A stretch of 6,591 nucleotides of DNA from a bacterium. Lineage in GTDB: Bacteria; JAMCPX01. The stretch is from positions 1-6,591 of the forward strand of contig JAJYLM010000122.1 of assembly GCA_021787655.1 (NCBI GenBank). The letters run 5' to 3'. This document shows, piece after piece, positions 1-6,316 of this stretch. The stretch's first letter is position 1, and the number at the start of each line of letters is the position of its first letter. The position numbers were made by a program, and so were the translations under genes. Under the pieces are notes generated by a model that saw only the letters and a list, made by a program, of their open reading frames with translations, was not told where the DNA came from and did not search any database.

Positions 1-1
1 G

Positions 2-844
2 AAGCTGCTCGAGTTCAATCCGTACACGCCGCTGCTGAACAAGCACTGGGGCTGGTTCCACCGGGACCACCGGAAGATGGCAATCCTCGACGGCAAAACA
101 GGGTTTGTCGGCGGGATCAACCTCACCGACGAGTACACGGACTCAGCACACGGGGCTGCGTGGAGAGACACGGACATCCGTATCGAAGGACCTGCTGTCC
201 GTGAGCTCCAGAGGCTTTTTCTTTCTACCTGGTTCAGCAAGGGCGGCCCGTCCATTGACACAGCACACCTGTTCCCGACGGTTGACCGGGCCGGCGACGT
301 TGCCCTGAAGATCCTGGGGAGCAAGGAACGAAAGAACAGGAGGATCATCCGGAGGGACTACATCAACGCCATCAAGAACTCCCGTGACTATGTGTACATC
401 GAAAACGCGTACTTCGTCCCGGACCGCGGCATCCAGCGGGTCATCAAGAACGCCCTGAAGCGCGGTGTCCATGTTTTTCTTATCCTGCCGGAACGTTCCG
501 ACATCGCTGCAGTGCAGTATGCGAGCCGCAGGCTCTATCACCGGTTTTTAAAATGGGGTGTGCGGATATTCTTGCTGCGTGGTACGGTCCTGCATGCGAA
601 GACCGCTGTCATCGACGACGCCTGGAGCACAGTCGGCTCCTTCAACATCGACCGTATCAGCCTGCTCCACAACCTCGAGGTCAACGTCGCTGTCATGAAC
701 GCGGGGTTCAGCCTGAGCATGAAAGCCATGTTTCAGGAAGACCTGCAGAACTCCTTTGAACTGGATGCAGCAGCATGGAAACAGCGTCCGTTCATGGAAC
801 GCTTCCTCGAAGCATTGTTCCACCTCATCCGGTACTGGCTCTAA
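2..844 (+). CDS. Cardiolipin synthase-like phospholipase D family protein, C-terminal part (5' end outside window)
   Basis: The reading frame is open from the window edge to TAA at 842-844 and gives 280 residues. Two HKD motifs are visible. The first is H23-R-K25 with D30, followed by GFVGGIN, at nt 68 onward. The second is H198-A-K200 with D205, followed by GSFN, at nt 593-646. In the phospholipase D superfamily the two HKD motifs form one active site through a covalent phosphohistidine. The text around motif 1 (DGK..FVGGIN.TDEY, then WRDT.IRIEGPAV..LQ..F...W) is typical of bacterial cardiolipin synthases, which join phosphatidyl groups at the inner membrane. Full-length members have roughly 400-480 residues, so the N-terminal third, including any membrane helices, is missing here. 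The internal ATG at 77 lies inside HKD motif 1 and cannot be the true start. The gene converges on the lipase gene with 16 bp between stop codons. Other PLD-type phosphatidyltransferases or nucleases are possible but fit less well. Confidence 0.88.
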   Translation, partial: KLLEFNPYTPLLNKHWGWFHRDHRKMAILDGKTGFVGGINLTDEYTDSAHGAAWRDTDIRIEGPAVRELQRLFLSTWFSKGGPSIDTAHLFPTVDRAGDVALKILGSKERKNRRIIRRDYINAIKNSRDYVYIENAYFVPDRGIQRVIKNALKRGVHVFLILPERSDIAAVQYASRRLYHRFLKWGVRIFLLRGTVLHAKTAVIDDAWSTVGSFNIDRISLLHNLEVNVAVMNAGFSLSMKAMFQEDLQNSFELDAAAWKQRPFMERFLEALFHLIRYWL

Positions 845-860
845 TCCCGCGGCATGTCCG

Positions 861-2825
861 TCAGGGAATGACAGCAGTGCCGGTGTATGCAAGGGACTGC
901 AGAAATGCCGAGTAATCCTCCTGAGCTGTGGTGTCCGTGAAGATCGCATAATGATCATCGTACGGGAATTGCAGCAGCCCGGCTGTCACCGCGGTACCGT
1001 TGGAGGCTGTAATGTCAGCGCTCACCGGCGGCGTAAACACGGGGAGGCCGATGAGCGTGTACGCGTCGACCGGGTGTGCGACAGGAGCAACGAGCGGTAT
1101 GCCTGATGCAACGGCAAGCGCCTCGGTGGTTATCGGCGGGGTATACAGATCGAGCATGCCCTCGGTGAGAACGATGTTCTTGGGTGTGCCTGTTGCATCG
1201 TATGGATTGATCAGGTACGACCCGTAGTTGATAGGATCGGTCACCTCGACGAGCAGCTGGACCAGCCCTACCAGCGGGTGAAAGGCGGTAATCGGCTGTG
1301 TCGTTGGAATGCCAAAGAGCAGTTCTATGGTCTGCTGGATGTCGATGGGGTCTTTCCGGTATATGATGGTCAGCGCCAGGTCACCGCCGTCACCCGAAAG
1401 CACTGCGCCCTTTATCCCGGGCTCGAGTGCTGCAAACAGGGTCCCGGTCAGACCTCCCTGCGAGTGTCCCACGAACACGATATCGTTCGTGTTAAAGTTA
1501 ATCGCGCCAACAGGCGATATGCCCGCTGTGATGAACAGGCCTCCGGATTTTATGAGCCGGGTGAGCACAAACGAATCGACTGCCGACTGCCGGAAGTTTG
1601 TCCTGCCCTCGTCGGGATTGAAGAAGTTAAACGAATCGATCTCGAGCTGCGATGAAGAAAGCGGAGGACTGACCCTGGTTCCGTGCAGCGGCTGGTCGAT
1701 GCCGATACATGCAATACCGCTGTTCGCGAGGATCCCTGCTGTGCCGTCATAGATGAACGTCGTATGGTCGCCTCCTGTACCGTGTGCATACAGGGCAAGG
1801 GGCCATCCTGCTGCGGGCTGTGTGCCGTAGGGGACCGTCAGACTGAAGTCCATGCTTTCCCACCGCTGGATCACCGGTGTTCCGTTTGCGTCATACGTAA
1901 AATTGCCGCCCGCTGTAGCATACGGCGGTACACCGGCCTGGAAGTTTGTTGAGGTATACGTACCTCCGAAGACCTCGTAATTACTGTTGTACGAGCCGAC
2001 ATAATTCGCACCTGGTCCGGCATACGCCATGGTCGACACATGCAGGCCTGCCACTCCGGACACGACCTGCCGGATGAGCCGCAGCGCCCGTGTGGGGTCC
2101 TGCGTTGTGAACACGGTTGCAGCACCGATGGTGTCACGGTTAATGCCCTGCTGTTGCAGGTACTTGACGAACGGCTGATACACAGCGATGAGCCGGACCA
2201 GCTCAGGGGTGTTGCCTGAGGTACTCTCCAGCGCCTGACGCAACAACTGCGGCAGTGCAATCGGATGCCGGTTGATATCCTCCACTGCCGTGGTGAGCAC
2301 CAGGGCATACTGTGTTGCTCCCCTGAGGGGGAATCCGTAGACTGGCAAAACAGCGAGCGTATCCGAAGGCATGTAATCCGTACCTGTTATCTGGTACGAC
2401 CACTGAAGCGGGACACGTTCACCGTACCGTGCGGACGACGGGTCAATGTCCACAAGGTACATGGATGCATTCGGCACAAGGCTGTCTGCAGGCGTCTGCG
2501 GCAGGGTCGAAAGCGATATTGAAGAACCGGTAAAGTGCAGGTACAGAGGGCTGTTCGTGCCGAATCCCGTGACCTCGGTCCTCGCAGCCTCGAGATACTG
2601 ATCAAGCAACGACACCTGTGCGGGGTTTGGAAAGCCGGTCAGCAGCGGATGTCCCTGGGGGTCTGTTTCATAGTCGTTCGGAAAGGGCATGTCATAAAAG
2701 CCGCTCCCCGATGGGTTGAAGTAGATCGTTGTCGGGGTATAGGACGAATGCGGGGAAGACGAACAGCCGGCAAACCCGGCCAAAACAGCCAGACATACTG
2801 CAGCTCTTTTTGCCCATGTACCCAT
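861..2825 (-). CDS. Lipoprotein lipase/esterase of the VolA / bacterial virulence-factor lipase type
   Basis: The 654-residue protein is read from ATG at 2825. A signal peptide ends in LAGFAGC, with lipidation expected at Cys21. The N-terminal third has features I associate with the bacterial virulence-factor lipase N-terminal domain: MPFPND (46-51), a VDIDPSSARYGERVPL stretch, LPVYGFPL, then TQYALVLTTAVED and VFTTQDPT (about 238-245). An alpha/beta-hydrolase domain follows, with HGTGG (348-352, probable oxyanion hole) and the nucleophile elbow GHSQGG with Ser455. Asp559 in GMLDLYTPP and His625 in DDHYAIF are good candidates to complete the triad. In Vibrio VolA, a related surface-exposed lipoprotein releases fatty acids from lysophospholipids. 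That substrate is only a suggestion here. The upstream TTG at 2843 would extend the frame by six residues, but those codons overlap a strong AGGAGG site, so the ATG is preferred. The gene follows the alkD-like gene by 33 bp on the same strand and is probably co-transcribed. Confidence 0.85.
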   Translation of the reverse strand: MGTWAKRAAVCLAVLAGFAGCSSSPHSSYTPTTIYFNPSGSGFYDMPFPNDYETDPQGHPLLTGFPNPAQVSLLDQYLEAARTEVTGFGTNSPLYLHFTGSSISLSTLPQTPADSLVPNASMYLVDIDPSSARYGERVPLQWSYQITGTDYMPSDTLAVLPVYGFPLRGATQYALVLTTAVEDINRHPIALPQLLRQALESTSGNTPELVRLIAVYQPFVKYLQQQGINRDTIGAATVFTTQDPTRALRLIRQVVSGVAGLHVSTMAYAGPGANYVGSYNSNYEVFGGTYTSTNFQAGVPPYATAGGNFTYDANGTPVIQRWESMDFSLTVPYGTQPAAGWPLALYAHGTGGDHTTFIYDGTAGILANSGIACIGIDQPLHGTRVSPPLSSSQLEIDSFNFFNPDEGRTNFRQSAVDSFVLTRLIKSGGLFITAGISPVGAINFNTNDIVFVGHSQGGLTGTLFAALEPGIKGAVLSGDGGDLALTIIYRKDPIDIQQTIELLFGIPTTQPITAFHPLVGLVQLLVEVTDPINYGSYLINPYDATGTPKNIVLTEGMLDLYTPPITTEALAVASGIPLVAPVAHPVDAYTLIGLPVFTPPVSADITASNGTAVTAGLLQFPYDDHYAIFTDTTAQEDYSAFLQSLAYTGTAVIP

Positions 2826-2828
2826 AGT

Positions 2829-2835
2829 CCCTCCT
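2829..2835 (-). promoter_or_regulatory. Ribosome binding site deciding the lipase start
   Basis: AGGAGGG on the minus strand lies 3-4 nt before the ATG at 2825-2823. It is nearly a perfect anti-16S match. It sits inside the reading frame that would begin at TTG 2843, which argues that the ATG is the real start. Confidence 0.8.
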
Positions 2836-2858
2836 TCAGGCAATAACTGCTCTCTGTT

Positions 2859-3512
2859 TTATTTCCGTTCCAACTCCCTGAGCGCATCGGCAGCGATCCA
2901 CCGTGCGCTTTTTGAATCCACTTTCCGAATCTCCCGTGCTGTCTTTATCGCGAGCCTTTTCAGATTGGCATTGCGCTTGCCGATCTGACGCAGCGACCAG
3001 TTCACTGCCTTTTTCACGAAGTTCCTTTCATCTGTCGACGCTCGTTTGATGACAGGGAAGAACCTGATGAATTGATTGTCCGAAGCCTTTTTATCGTGAA
3101 CCGACAGTGCAGCCATCAGCGCAAACCCTGCCCTCTTGACAAATTCCTCTTTGCTGGTGGTCCAGAGAAAGGCCTTCTTATACGCAACGCGTGTCTTATC
3201 GAAGAGATTGCTGCAGCACTGGTCACATATGTCCCATGAATCGAAGTCCTTTGCCCAGGCATCCATCTGACGTTCCGTAACCAATTCCGGCGCATCGACC
3301 ATACTGGCAAGGATACGCTCCTCATGGATACCAGACGACCAGAGCTTTTGCGCGAGACGATGGTCCTTTCCTGTCAGACGTGCGATCTTCCTCAACGCTG
3401 GAATAGATACTCCGAAGGCATGCTCCGGGTGAATCCCGAACCGTGCCATGCCTGCCACGGCAGCTGGATTGGAGAGGGATTTTAATCGTGCGACAACCTC
3501 TTCGTATTCCAT
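2859..3512 (-). CDS. AlkD-like DNA alkylation repair protein (HEAT-like repeats)
   Basis: The 217-residue protein matches the DNA alkylation repair (AlkD) family. AlkD is a DNA glycosylase made of helical HEAT-like repeats that removes N3- and N7-alkylated bases without flipping them out of the helix. Recognisable pieces are FGVSIPALRKIAR (33-45), SWDICDQCC (92-100), FVKRAGFALMA (124-134) and a C-terminal DERNFVKKAVNWSLRQIGKRN (161-181). Trp93 and Asp97 show the W-x3-D spacing of the Bacillus cereus AlkD catalytic pair. Arg127 is the likely DNA-contacting arginine, and Trp172 may be the second aromatic residue. No signal peptide is present, so the protein is cytoplasmic. The length is normal for the family. 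The ATG at 3512 starts a frame that fits the family N-terminus, although the upstream Shine-Dalgarno sequence is weak. It is the first gene of a probable two-gene minus-strand unit with the lipase, which has no obvious functional link to repair. Confidence 0.9.
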   Translation of the reverse strand: MEYEEVVARLKSLSNPAAVAGMARFGIHPEHAFGVSIPALRKIARLTGKDHRLAQKLWSSGIHEERILASMVDAPELVTERQMDAWAKDFDSWDICDQCCSNLFDKTRVAYKKAFLWTTSKEEFVKRAGFALMAALSVHDKKASDNQFIRFFPVIKRASTDERNFVKKAVNWSLRQIGKRNANLKRLAIKTAREIRKVDSKSARWIAADALRELERK

Positions 3513-3594
3513 GATAGCAGGTATACCGCAGATACGCTGCCAAATCTATTGAAAGTTCAGCTGCACCGTGGTGAAAGAAGATAGATACATACCT
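3513..3594. other. Divergent intergenic region between the alkD-like gene and the membrane protein gene
   Basis: This 82-bp spacer must hold the start signals of both divergent genes. It contains an 8-bp perfect palindrome, GGTATACC, at 3520-3527, just upstream of the alkD-like ATG. I could not find a convincing -35/-10 pair in either direction. A TTGAAA at 3549-3554 lacks a properly spaced -10 element. Confidence 0.35.
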
Positions 3595-4152
3595 ATGAAT
3601 GAACAATCCTTTTTATTTTTTAAAGAGGTCCAGCGCTTCCGTCAGAAGTGGCTGTGGTATTTTCTGATCGGGATGTTCGTTGTCACATTCGCCCTGGTCA
3701 CCTACGGTGCGAGCATACGTCTTGCTCAAGCACCGGCATGCGCCAAGCGGCCCTCGAACACGGGCGTGCTTGCTGCCGTCGGGCTTGCAGAGTTGATCAC
3801 AGCCCTTGTGGTGCTTGGACTTTTTGCCATGACCTACCTCACAACAGAGGTCAGGACCGATGGGTTGTACATCCGATTCGTGCCATTCCATCTTTCTTCC
3901 CGGAGGATACCCTTCGATACGTTGAAAACATACGCAGTTCGCACCTACAGCCCGCTCAGGGAATACGGCGGCTGGGGCATACGCTGGGGACGCAGCGGCC
4001 GGGCGTACAATGTCAGCGGCAACCGGGGGGTTCAGCTCGAACTCGTCAGCGGGAAAAGGATACTGATCGGATCGCAAAGGCCAGAGGAACTCGCCAACGC
4101 GATCGAACGTGCTTCCGGCAGGCCTGGCGCCACAGATACCGGCGGACAATAG
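3595..4152 (+). CDS. Two-helix membrane protein with conserved GGWGIR domain (possibly DUF6141 family)
   Basis: From ATG 3595 the protein has 185 residues. A short conserved head (EVQRFRQ, 11-17) leads into a first membrane helix (about 20-41). A second helix follows (about 58-82). A soluble C-terminal domain then carries YIRFVPFH, RRIPFDTL, YGGWGIRWG (124-132), AYNVSGNRGVQLEL (137-150) and ILIGSQRPEEL (156-166). This layout, two helices followed by a beta-rich domain like a bacterial PH domain, is familiar from uncharacterised proteins I recall as DUF6141. The family name is from memory and moderately certain. No enzymatic motif is visible and the function is unknown. The frame can be extended upstream to GTG 3571 or 3568, but neither has a ribosome binding site and MNEQSFLFFKEVQRF looks like a natural start. 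The ribosome binding site for ATG 3595 is also weak. Confidence 0.75.
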   Translation: MNEQSFLFFKEVQRFRQKWLWYFLIGMFVVTFALVTYGASIRLAQAPACAKRPSNTGVLAAVGLAELITALVVLGLFAMTYLTTEVRTDGLYIRFVPFHLSSRRIPFDTLKTYAVRTYSPLREYGGWGIRWGRSGRAYNVSGNRGVQLELVSGKRILIGSQRPEELANAIERASGRPGATDTGGQ

Positions 4153-4162
4153 CTTCCGTCTT

Positions 4163-4192
4163 TTGACGATCGCAGTGCAGAGGAACTATATT
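4163..4192 (+). promoter_or_regulatory. Sigma70-like promoter for the IscA-like gene
   Basis: TTGACG at 4163-4168 and TATATT at 4187-4192 are separated by 18 bp. Each matches the consensus at five of six positions. Transcription would start near 4199, leaving about 20 nt of leader before the ATG at 4220. This supports the ATG start and separate transcription from the upstream membrane protein gene. Confidence 0.65.
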
Positions 4193-4209
4193 ATAGCAGA
4201 GGACTATTC

Positions 4210-4213
4210 GAGG
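4210..4213 (+). promoter_or_regulatory. Ribosome binding site deciding the start at 4220
   Basis: GAGG lies 6 nt before ATG 4220. The in-frame GTG at 4109 lies inside the upstream gene and has no such site. Confidence 0.6.
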
Positions 4214-4219
4214 TTATTT

Positions 4220-4573
4220 ATGGCAGATGAGCTTACATTAAAGAATGATGCACAGCCGGTGATCACAACGGATCCCGGGGTTTGCAGAGCACTCGCCGGC
4301 GAGCTGGCGCAGAGCAAGAGCGGCAGCGTGATACGCGTCGAACTGACATCAACAGGCTGCTGCGATGCTTCATTGGGTCTGCGCGTCGACAAGCCTGACG
4401 ATGATGATATAGACGTAAAGATCGAAGGGCTGACGTTCGTGGTCAGCAGGAAGACGTACGACCTCGTGGGACAGATCAGGATCGCGCAGAGGAACAACGC
4501 AGAGTTCGTCCTCACCTCTGAAAAGCCCGTGAGCGAGTGGGACGGGTTCGGAAGCTGTAAGGTCAGACTGTAG
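4220..4573 (+). CDS. Variant A-type (IscA/HesB-like) Fe-S carrier-fold protein with altered cysteines
   Basis: The 117-residue protein aligns by eye with the IscA/HesB family. VIRVELTSTGCCDASLGLRVDKPDDDD (about 38-63) stands where A-type carriers have the beta strand plus GGCSG segment. IEGLTFVVSRKTYDLVGQIRI (68-88) matches the conserved 'G.tf.vd...' strand and the following helix. The end, GSCKVRL, stands where the CxC tail lies. In canonical carriers one cysteine after the first strand and two in a C-terminal CGC ligate the cluster. Here there are two adjacent cysteines (47, 48) but only one near the C-terminus (113). A similar SLG-type subgroup occurs, as I recall, in sulfate reducers and relatives. 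It may bind a cluster or metal differently, or have lost that role. The start is set by a GAGG site and a promoter just upstream. No isc or suf partner genes are in the window. The family assignment is inference from short motifs. Confidence 0.6.
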   Translation: MADELTLKNDAQPVITTDPGVCRALAGELAQSKSGSVIRVELTSTGCCDASLGLRVDKPDDDDIDVKIEGLTFVVSRKTYDLVGQIRIAQRNNAEFVLTSEKPVSEWDGFGSCKVRL

Positions 4574-4632
4574 ACGGGATATCACCTGCATCGTCAGGTT
4601 GAGCATTTATCTGACAGCCGGCAGAGAAATGA

Positions 4633-4664
4633 TTCAAGGTATTACCTTGAACTTTTGTAATTTT
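4633..4664 (+). terminator. Likely Rho-independent terminator after the IscA-like gene
   Basis: TTCAAGG at 4633-4639 pairs with CCTTGAA at 4645-4651 around a 5-nt loop. The stem is followed by CTTTTGTAATTTT. The stem can extend to 9 bp, nearly closing the loop, and the T tract is interrupted, so it could instead be an operator. Confidence 0.5.
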
Positions 4665-4719
4665 GTCAGTTGTGTAGCTCTGGACAAAAATCTCGTCTTG
4701 CATTGACTTTAGCAGGCTG

Positions 4720-4745
4720 TTGTGTTTTACACAATAATCATTGTG
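4720..4745 (+). promoter_or_regulatory. Alternating inverted repeats upstream of the cysteine-rich lipoprotein gene
   Basis: Two perfect inverted repeats share a middle arm. TTGTGT (4720-4725) pairs with ACACAA (4729-4734) across TTT. CACAAT (4730-4735) pairs with ATTGTG (4740-4745) across AATC. The three half-sites alternate in orientation. They lie about 80-105 bp before ATG 4825, with a TTGACT at 4703-4708 upstream and a TATAAC (good -10 match) at 4768-4773 downstream. I could not settle which promoter elements pair. A regulator operator is the simplest reading. If the region is transcribed, the two hairpins would exclude each other. Confidence 0.45.
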
Positions 4746-4812
4746 CTCGTATTGGAGTCGATCGTTTTATAACGGATTAAACGGGACGGGAATCATTCCT
4801 TATTACGCGTTG

Positions 4813-4818
4813 AAAGGA
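4813..4818 (+). promoter_or_regulatory. Ribosome binding site deciding the start at 4825
   Basis: AAAGGA lies 6 nt before ATG 4825. That ATG opens a signal peptide (MKKYFWF...), whereas the longer frame from TTG 4741 would bury the signal behind 28 residues. Confidence 0.75.
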
Positions 4819-4824
4819 TGTTCT

Positions 4825-6003
4825 ATGAAAAAATATTTTTGGTTCGTGACAGTTTATGTCATCGCTGCGGGATTATTATATGTCGGCTGCGGAAATAAAG
4901 CTTCTTTCAAACCACCCACAACAGGTTCTGCTTGTACGACTACCAGCGATTGTCCGGCAAACGAGATATGTAAATCAGGAAATTGCATTATTCAAGGTAA
5001 TCTGACATGTTCATCAAATAGTAGTTGTCCCTCCGGACAAAATTGTTGTAACGGCATATGTTCCAATCTGCGGAATGATACGGGAAATTGCGGTTATTGC
5101 GGAAACGGCTGCACATCTGGGCAAATATGTCAAAACGGTTCTTGTATATCATCGCAAGTTTGTAACAATCCACCTTGTACAACCGGTCAGACATGTTGCA
5201 ATGGAAGCTGTGTCGATTTGCAAAGCAATACGAACAATTGCGGTGTTTGCAATCAGGCGTGTCCAGCTGGTGATGTTTGCTGCAAGGGATTATGTGTAGA
5301 CACTCAAACAAACGCCAATAACTGCGGAAACTGCAGCGCTGCGTGTCCATCAGGACAGATTTGCAAGAATGGAAATTGTGCGGCAGCATCACCGTGTTCA
5401 CCGTCATGCTCGACTGGTCTTAGCTGTTGTAATTTAAATTGCATAAATACTCAAAATGATACGAATAATTGTGGTTCATGCGGCAATGTATGTCCTTCTG
5501 AATCGTGTACAGCCTGGAGTTCGTGTAATTATACTTCATCATGCTCTGAAACCGGCAGCAGAACAAGAACGTGCACAACATACACCTGCTCTTCTGGCTC
5601 ATGCAGTGCATCTGAGCAACTGCAAACAGACACAACTGGATGCAACAGAAGTACAGATGGCACGGTTTGCGGTACGCAATCATGCAGCGCGTGTTCGTAT
5701 AACACAGTTTGTGCAAACACGGGAAGCCAGATATGTTCAACACCTGTTTGTTCCAGCGGTGTTTGTTCCAGTGGAACCCCACAAAGAATGACTACGACTT
5801 GCAATAGAAGCACCTTTGGAATGTCTTGCGGAGCAAATTCAGCCTGTATGTATCAATGCAATGGTTGTATTGCAGAAGGTTCATACTATCAATATCAATG
5901 TGACGCTCTTGGGTTATGTATACCAATGACTTCTTATAATAACAATATATGTCCTGAAATTGTTGGCGGCTGCGGAGTGTGCCAACCAGGGGGCCTTCCG
6001 TGA
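4825..6003 (+). CDS. Cysteine-rich repeat lipoprotein (surface protein of unknown function)
   Basis: The 392-residue protein begins with a signal peptide, MKKYFWFVTVYVIAAGLLYVGC, and Cys22 is the likely lipidation site. The -3 residue is Tyr, so the lipobox is imperfect. I count 63 cysteines, about one residue in six. Residues 37-228 hold a partial unit and about four copies of a module with the pattern C-P-x-G-Q-x-C-C-x-G-x-C, then N-x-x-N-C-G-x-C. Residues 231-335 hold two copies of a second module, C..TGS......C....CSSG.C, then CNRST.G..CG. A cysteine-rich tail ends in GGCGVCQPGGLP. Comparable repeats occur in surface and secreted proteins of myxobacteria and related groups. The protein is probably anchored in the outer membrane and held by disulfides, so it would need oxidative folding in the periplasm. 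No enzymatic motif is visible. Its base composition (about 45% GC by eye) is well below the upstream genes, suggesting transfer or a different selection regime. The gene appears to stand alone. Confidence 0.8.
   Translation: MKKYFWFVTVYVIAAGLLYVGCGNKASFKPPTTGSACTTTSDCPANEICKSGNCIIQGNLTCSSNSSCPSGQNCCNGICSNLRNDTGNCGYCGNGCTSGQICQNGSCISSQVCNNPPCTTGQTCCNGSCVDLQSNTNNCGVCNQACPAGDVCCKGLCVDTQTNANNCGNCSAACPSGQICKNGNCAAASPCSPSCSTGLSCCNLNCINTQNDTNNCGSCGNVCPSESCTAWSSCNYTSSCSETGSRTRTCTTYTCSSGSCSASEQLQTDTTGCNRSTDGTVCGTQSCSACSYNTVCANTGSQICSTPVCSSGVCSSGTPQRMTTTCNRSTFGMSCGANSACMYQCNGCIAEGSYYQYQCDALGLCIPMTSYNNNICPEIVGGCGVCQPGGLP
5008..5508 (+). repeat. Type A cysteine-rich protein repeats (about four copies)
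   Basis: Residues 62-228 of the lipoprotein repeat a unit with a CC pair and an NCG.C core. CC pairs fall at residues 74-75, 124-125, 152-153 and 201-202. The NCG cores are NDTGNCG (84-90), NTNNCG (135-140), NANNCG (163-168) and NDTNNCG (211-217). The interval between cores varies from 28 to 50 residues because some units carry an extra C-x-G-Q-x-C loop. A degenerate half-unit precedes them at residues 37-54. Confidence 0.8.
5515..5829 (+). repeat. Type B cysteine-rich protein repeats (two copies)
   Basis: Residues 231-282 and 287-335 are a diverged tandem pair. Shared landmarks are C.....C..TGS...C, then C-S-S-G-x-C (255-260 and 309-314), then TGCNRSTDGTVCG (271-283) against TTCNRSTFGMSCG (324-336). 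The first copy opens with WSSC and GSRTRTC, reminiscent of thrombospondin type 1 modules. That resemblance is superficial and homology is unproven. Confidence 0.7.
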
Positions 6004-6193
6004 TGCCCTTCAGACAAATAAATGAAAGATTGGCGTAAGATATTGATGGGCTTCTGAACTATCTCTTCCTAAATGCAGGTAATATGACGAAATAGCTTCA
6101 TTTTTAATTTTATCTATCTTTCTTAATGGACATTATTTATCAGATCAATTCGTGAAATGTAAGATTACGAGAAAACGGGTGAGGTCTTCTGAA

Positions 6194-6298
6194 TTAATCA
6201 GTTTGCCAAATGTGTAAACTTGCCCCCCATTTTTTTCTATCCCCGAGCTCCTTTTCGGCTATGCCGATCTTGAGATCGTAAGCGTTTGTAACATCCAT
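6194..6298 (-). CDS. Possible small ORF of 34 codons, unrecognised
   Basis: ATG at 6298-6296 is preceded by AAGGA (6305-6309) with an ideal 6-nt gap. The frame begins MDVTNAYDLKIGIAEKELG and ends at TAA 6196-6194. The first 20 residues look protein-like (helical, charged), while the end (WGASLHIWQTD) follows a run of seven A and six G. A frame slip at this run would lead to a different tail of similar length. It could be a remnant of a longer gene. I do not recognise it. Confidence 0.22.
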   Translation of the reverse strand: MDVTNAYDLKIGIAEKELGDRKKWGASLHIWQTD

Positions 6299-6316
6299 AT
6301 GAAGTCCTTCGTCTTT

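Noticed and set aside
845..860. Shared terminator between the convergent PLD and lipase genes
   Set aside because: Only 16 bp separate the stops and no stem with a T tract is visible there or just beyond.
1309..1752. Plus-strand frames inside the lipase gene
   Set aside because: They lie opposite the GHSQG and surrounding catalytic region and encode low-complexity arginine-, serine- and proline-rich text typical of antisense frames.
2826..2843. TTG start at 2843 adding six residues to the lipase
   Set aside because: The extra codons overlap the AGGAGGG ribosome binding site, and the ATG at 2825 gives a normal lipoprotein signal peptide.
3613..4149. Open minus-strand frame of 178 codons opposite the membrane protein gene
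   Set aside because: The plus-strand product has membrane helices and conserved motifs. The antisense product shows no recognisable features and is a shadow of GC-rich coding sequence.
4109..4219. GTG start at 4109 giving a 154-residue IscA-like protein
   Set aside because: It overlaps the membrane protein gene and runs through a good promoter. The ATG at 4220 has its own ribosome binding site.
4584..4599. ACCTG/CAGGT hairpin just after the IscA-like gene
   Set aside because: The stem is only 5 bp with no T tract. The hairpin at 4633 is a better terminator.
4741..4824. TTG start at 4741 for the cysteine-rich lipoprotein
   Set aside because: It would place 28 residues before the signal peptide and lies within an inverted repeat. 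ATG 4825 has a clear AAAGGA site.
5008..5508. CRISPR-like periodicity in the cysteine-rich gene
   Set aside because: The repetition is at protein level within one open frame. The DNA units are diverged and unevenly spaced, with no conserved direct repeat.
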